Positions 4,651 through 7,307 of a stretch of DNA of 7,307 bases are shown here, in pieces. The position numbers were made by a program, and so were the translations under genes. The stretch is from contig JAESSQ010000199.1 in NCBI GenBank assembly GCA_016764035.1, forward strand, positions 1-7,307, given 5' to 3'. Numbering within the stretch: position 1 is the stretch's first letter; the number at the start of each line of letters is the position of its first letter. The DNA is from Gammaproteobacteria bacterium (GTDB lineage: Bacteria; Pseudomonadota; Gammaproteobacteria; SZUA-229). The notes under the pieces were generated by a model, which saw only the letters and a program-made list of their open reading frames with translations, ran no database searches and was not told the DNA's origin.

Positions 4651-5274
4651 TTACTGCTTCATATTTGCAATGGATGCGGCCAGTTCATCTTGCCCTTTTT
4701 GAGCTTTAAATTGTTGCCATAAAGCACGGTCATTATTCATACTGGTTTTCAGCGCATTTTCCGTTGCGGCAGCCGCCACGGAACCATCCATACCAAGCAA
4801 CACGTATAAAACACCACTTGGGCTGGTTCGTGTTTTAAATATCTTTGTACCAACAAGCGTTTCATCGGTAATCTGTTTTGTAACTGAAGTATTTACTTTA
4901 TCGACGGTTTCAGAGTCCGCTGCACCCGTTGTTTCCGCATACTGTTTAACCATGTTCTGCACGTGCACTTTCATCGATTGCGCTAACTGTACGCGCACGT
5001 CGGTTGCCGCCATGTTTTTCATGAAGCTATGACCAGCCGCAGATTTTTCTGCCACACCAACAGCCGATACAGTAATACCTTCGACAGGTTCATCGCATAC
5101 CCATCCTGGCGCTCCAGTCGAAGGCGAGTCGGGGAAAACGCAATCAGGCACATCTTCTTTAACAGAATCCGAACCACAGGAAGCTAACAGCGCCGCCATA
5201 GCAAGAACAACGACTGCTGTTTTATTTATCCTGGTAACTGCCGTAGTCATATATAACCCCGTGTTCGTTTTCAT
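4651..5274 (-). CDS. LPP20-family lipoprotein
   Basis: The frame encodes 207 residues. A signal peptide ends in the lipobox LLAS-C with the lipidated Cys at residue 33, followed by GSDS, so outer membrane sorting is likely (no Asp at +2). The mature part resembles LPP20-type lipoproteins: a short Cys-containing segment with VPDCVFPDSP and GWVCDEP (a possible disulfide), then GITVSAVGVAEKSA, a helix beginning MAATDVRVQLAQSM, and a closing strand VLYVLLGMD. This layout is shared with flagellar FlgP and other envelope lipoproteins, but no flagellar gene is near. The start at 5274 is backed by GGAG 8 nt upstream; an internal ATG at 5250 with GGGG before it would give a more usual, shorter signal peptide. 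It has its own promoter candidate and terminator, so it is probably monocistronic. The two mature-region cysteines and the neighbouring DsbA suggest, but do not prove, a redox link. Confidence 0.82.
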   Translation of the reverse strand: MKTNTGLYMTTAVTRINKTAVVVLAMAALLASCGSDSVKEDVPDCVFPDSPSTGAPGWVCDEPVEGITVSAVGVAEKSAAGHSFMKNMAATDVRVQLAQSMKVHVQNMVKQYAETTGAADSETVDKVNTSVTKQITDETLVGTKIFKTRTSPSGVLYVLLGMDGSVAAAATENALKTSMNNDRALWQQFKAQKGQDELAASIANMKQ

Positions 5275-5337
5275 ACCTTCTTCTCCAATAAATCGTTATT
5301 GTGAATTACTCGTGTTTATTACAAAACCATTGCACCA

Positions 5338-5366
5338 AACATAGTCGAAATTATCATCAGTTGCAA
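5338..5366 (-). promoter_or_regulatory. Candidate sigma-70 promoter of the lipoprotein gene
   Basis: On the minus strand TTGCAA (5361-5366; 4 of 6 to the -35 consensus) and TATGTT (5338-5343; 4 of 6 to the -10) are separated by exactly 17 nt. Transcription would begin near 5330, leaving a leader of roughly 55 nt before the ATG at 5274. Confidence 0.4.
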
Positions 5367-5377
5367 TTTAAATTGCA
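5362..5377. promoter_or_regulatory. Perfect 16-bp palindrome over the -35 of the lipoprotein promoter
   Basis: TGCAATTTAAATTGCA is its own reverse complement. It overlaps the proposed -35 hexamer of the lipoprotein promoter and so is placed where a dimeric repressor or activator would act. I cannot assign it to a known regulator. Confidence 0.4.
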
Positions 5378-5454
5378 CGAAAACACCCGGCTTGTCACAA
5401 CTCTGTTAAACCCATCACACTTCATGCTCAAAATGCTCATAAAAAGCCTGGTAC

Positions 5455-6066
5455 TTAGTTGGATTCTTCAGCGATTAAATAATTAATAATCTTTATCATG
5501 TTCTCATAGGAGCCAGCCATTGAACCTGTAACCAAATATTTCCCATTGATGATAATCGCGGGCACACCTTCTATTTGATATGCACTCTGCTTCCTGATAC
5601 TTTTTCGTACCATGCCATCAACAGCAAATGAATTATATTCTTTGAGTAATTTTTTACTATCAACACCATTTTTTTCAAGAAAACGAACAATAACTTCTTT
5701 TTTATCCAGGTGTTTTTTATTATTATGGATCTCGTTAAAAATCTTTTCATGATGTTCTTCGATGATACCCATGTTGCTCAGTGCATAATAGACACGCGCC
5801 TGCACTTCCCAGTCCGGTCGAAATATAGCCGGCACTCGAACAAACTTAACATTCACTGGTTTAGATTTTTTCCATGATTGTATGTAAGGCTCAAACGTAT
5901 AACAATGCGGGCAGCCATACCAGAAAAACTCCAGCACTTCTATCTTGTTTCCCGGTGCAGCTAACGACGTACCAACAAGCTTGTAATCGATACCTTCGTC
6001 ATACTCTACTGCCGAAACACTTATTGCATTCAGCAGTAATAAAATAAACAACATTAATTTTTTCAT
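5455..6066 (-). CDS. dsbA: DsbA, periplasmic thiol:disulfide oxidoreductase
   Basis: This protein introduces disulfide bonds into exported proteins and is normally re-oxidised by DsbB. From ATG at 6064-6066 it has 203 residues. A signal peptide (MKKLMLFILLLLNAISVSA) is probably cleaved after Ala19. The thioredoxin-type active site is C52-P-H-C55 in EFFWYGCPHCYTFEP, and the cis-proline is Pro169 in EGVPA, followed by IIINGKYLVTG. The helical insert (WEVQARVYYALSNMG...IFNEIHNNKKHL) matches the DsbA pattern, so this is DsbA rather than DsbC or DsbG. An in-frame TTG at 6087 would add seven residues, but the ATG gives the normal signal peptide; the Shine-Dalgarno is poor. It follows the CcmI stop by 89 nt with no clear terminator between, so read-through is plausible. 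That fits, because cytochrome c maturation also handles periplasmic thiols. Confidence 0.93.
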   Translation of the reverse strand: MKKLMLFILLLLNAISVSAVEYDEGIDYKLVGTSLAAPGNKIEVLEFFWYGCPHCYTFEPYIQSWKKSKPVNVKFVRVPAIFRPDWEVQARVYYALSNMGIIEEHHEKIFNEIHNNKKHLDKKEVIVRFLEKNGVDSKKLLKEYNSFAVDGMVRKSIRKQSAYQIEGVPAIIINGKYLVTGSMAGSYENMIKIINYLIAEESN

Positions 6067-6155
6067 AAGTTTTTTATCTCTTGCCAATTTATAGATTTAT
6101 TAAATTACGCTACGCTTATTTAACGATGCAGAAAGGGGTATCTTGTAACTTAATA

Positions 6156-7307
6156 TCATGGCACCAGCGTATCAATAACAATTTTTAACGATACTTTTTC
6201 TGATTTATTTTCAACGCCAACCTGCCCAATATAATCGCCACTCTGTGCAATGGCAGAACCTGTTTTCGTTACCCGTGCCGACACTATCAGTTGGTCAAAT
6301 GCACTTATGCTCATACCGGCAACCATCGCCATACTTTCATCCAGTACGACTGTCGCTGGCAACGACCCCAATGTTAAACGTTGGACAGCGAGCGGCATGC
6401 GTGGCCCCTGCTTTGCTTTAGCATAGACAAAAACCACGTCATCTGCAGTAAATGCTTGTCTTACCTGTGCACTTACATCGACCGCTACGGATAGACTAAA
6501 CGCAGGAGCGTTAACCGTTATATCGTCTTCAGCCGAATCAATAACTGCTTCTGTCCGCGCCACTTCGATTGCTAATAACTCAACAAGTTCCGGCATTTCC
6601 CTACCCGCCGCTATCAAGGCCTGTCGTGATTTAGCAATGACACCGATGACTGACTTGATTACTTCTTCATCATCACCCATTAACGGTAACAATCGTATCA
6701 GATGCGTAATCGCCTGTTGATAGTTCTCAGCTTGATACTCTGCCACACCAACAAACCATAACGTATTCGGATTATTCGGCTCCAGCGCAAAAGCGTTTAA
6801 TACTAGTGCAGTGGCTTCCTCGGTAAATTCTCGGTTATTGCTCAGCGCTAAGACTTCTGCACGCTCCAGCATTAATTGTGCATTGCTGGTGTCTTTTTCC
6901 AGTGCCACGGCAAAAGCATTAGCGGCCTGTTCATTATCACCTAGATGTTTATGCGCACGGCCCAACATGATCCAATCCGTAACAGTGCCGCCATCTTTTT
7001 CGATCTTCAACTGTAATTGAGCGGTCATCTGCTCTACTGAAGGCTGTTTTACCGAAGGTTGCTCAGCCGTTTGTTGCTGCGCAAAAACAAAAGCATTATC
7101 ACTGGCTATGTACATGCCTAAATCGAAATACAGCATTAACACCAATACAGGTAGAAAAACCGCGATCATTACCGCTAGCGCAGGATGTTTTCTAATAACA
7201 CCCGAACCGGTTAACGTCGCAACTTCTTTACTATCAAGGTCTTTATTCTCTAGCGGTACATCGTTCAGCAACTCTCTGTCGAGTTCTTCGCGTGCCACAT
7301 TATAAAG
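6156..7307 (-). CDS. ccmI: CcmI/CycH cytochrome c maturation protein, 5' end outside the window
   Basis: CcmI holds apocytochrome c for haem ligation by the CcmFH complex. The visible part has 383 codons. The GTG near 7298 is not a true start: the frame stays open to the window edge, and LYNVAREELDRELLNDV is the usual cytoplasmic loop that follows the first transmembrane helix in CcmI. One helix is seen (AVMIAVFLPVLVLMLYFDLG, about 7115-7180), then a periplasmic tetratricopeptide region (WIMLGRAHKHLGDNEQAANAF; LWFVGVAEYQAENYQQAI), then the C-terminal domain of CycH proteins, with VFVYAKAKQGPRMPLAV, TVVLDESMAM and DYIGQVGV. The C-terminus is complete. It is probably the last gene of a ccm operon lying to the right, with dsbA next on the same strand. 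Confidence 0.92.
   Translation of the reverse strand, partial: LYNVAREELDRELLNDVPLENKDLDSKEVATLTGSGVIRKHPALAVMIAVFLPVLVLMLYFDLGMYIASDNAFVFAQQQTAEQPSVKQPSVEQMTAQLQLKIEKDGGTVTDWIMLGRAHKHLGDNEQAANAFAVALEKDTSNAQLMLERAEVLALSNNREFTEEATALVLNAFALEPNNPNTLWFVGVAEYQAENYQQAITHLIRLLPLMGDDEEVIKSVIGVIAKSRQALIAAGREMPELVELLAIEVARTEAVIDSAEDDITVNAPAFSLSVAVDVSAQVRQAFTADDVVFVYAKAKQGPRMPLAVQRLTLGSLPATVVLDESMAMVAGMSISAFDQLIVSARVTKTGSAIAQSGDYIGQVGVENKSEKVSLKIVIDTLVP

Noticed and set aside
5301..5486. Plus-strand frame of 61 codons between the lipoprotein and dsbA genes.
   Set aside because: It lies antisense over the lipoprotein promoter region and the dsbA end, with no ribosome binding site or recognisable features.
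6811..7305. Two plus-strand frames of 69 and 65 codons.
   Set aside because: They are antisense shadows of the strongly supported CcmI coding frame.

Overview
The window looks like chromosomal DNA of an AT-leaning Gammaproteobacterium. The evidence is a CcmI-type cytochrome c maturation protein, a DsbA close to the gammaproteobacterial form, an LPP20-type lipoprotein, a bacterial tRNA-Arg(CCG) with encoded CCA, and AGGAG-type ribosome binding sites. I cannot name a genus. Except for the tRNA and one doubtful small ORF, every gene lies on the minus strand, so the genes are described here from high to low coordinates, in the order they are transcribed.

Envelope block (7307 to 2416). A CcmI/CycH C-terminal part enters from the right edge; its true start is outside the window. 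It is followed by a periplasmic DsbA with a CPHC active site, then an LPP20-like lipoprotein with its own promoter candidate and a clear rho-independent terminator. Next comes a tandem array of roughly 50-bp repeats (4431-4581). The two genes after it read as two halves of one exported transglutaminase-like protein: a signal peptide, charged helix and Pro/Lys/Val-rich linker (3968-4393), then a catalytic half (2889-3974) with a Cys-His-Asp triad but no export signal and a forced TTG start. The halves overlap by 7 nt in different frames. An unrecognised 142-144 aa protein follows. The shared theme is the envelope: thiol redox, cytochrome assembly, lipoprotein and secreted cysteine-type enzyme.

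Middle (2415 to 1506). This is an AT-rich, gene-poor stretch around a plus-strand tRNA-Arg(CCG). It holds a doubtful 52-codon ORF downstream of the tRNA, and a perfect 12-bp palindrome and short repeats upstream.

Left block (1505 to 1). A 38-codon single-pass membrane protein with a strong Shine-Dalgarno and GTG start is followed by a GspA/ExeA-type AAA ATPase of the kind found beside exosortase (XrtA)/PEP-CTERM and exopolysaccharide loci. Then comes the first 93 codons of a VanZ-like membrane protein that runs off the left edge. This suggests the window ends at the border of an exopolysaccharide/PEP-CTERM locus, but no exosortase or PEP-CTERM protein is visible here.

The points most worth a second look are the split transglutaminase, the unannotated small membrane protein upstream of the ATPase, and the 50-bp repeat array in front of the split gene.
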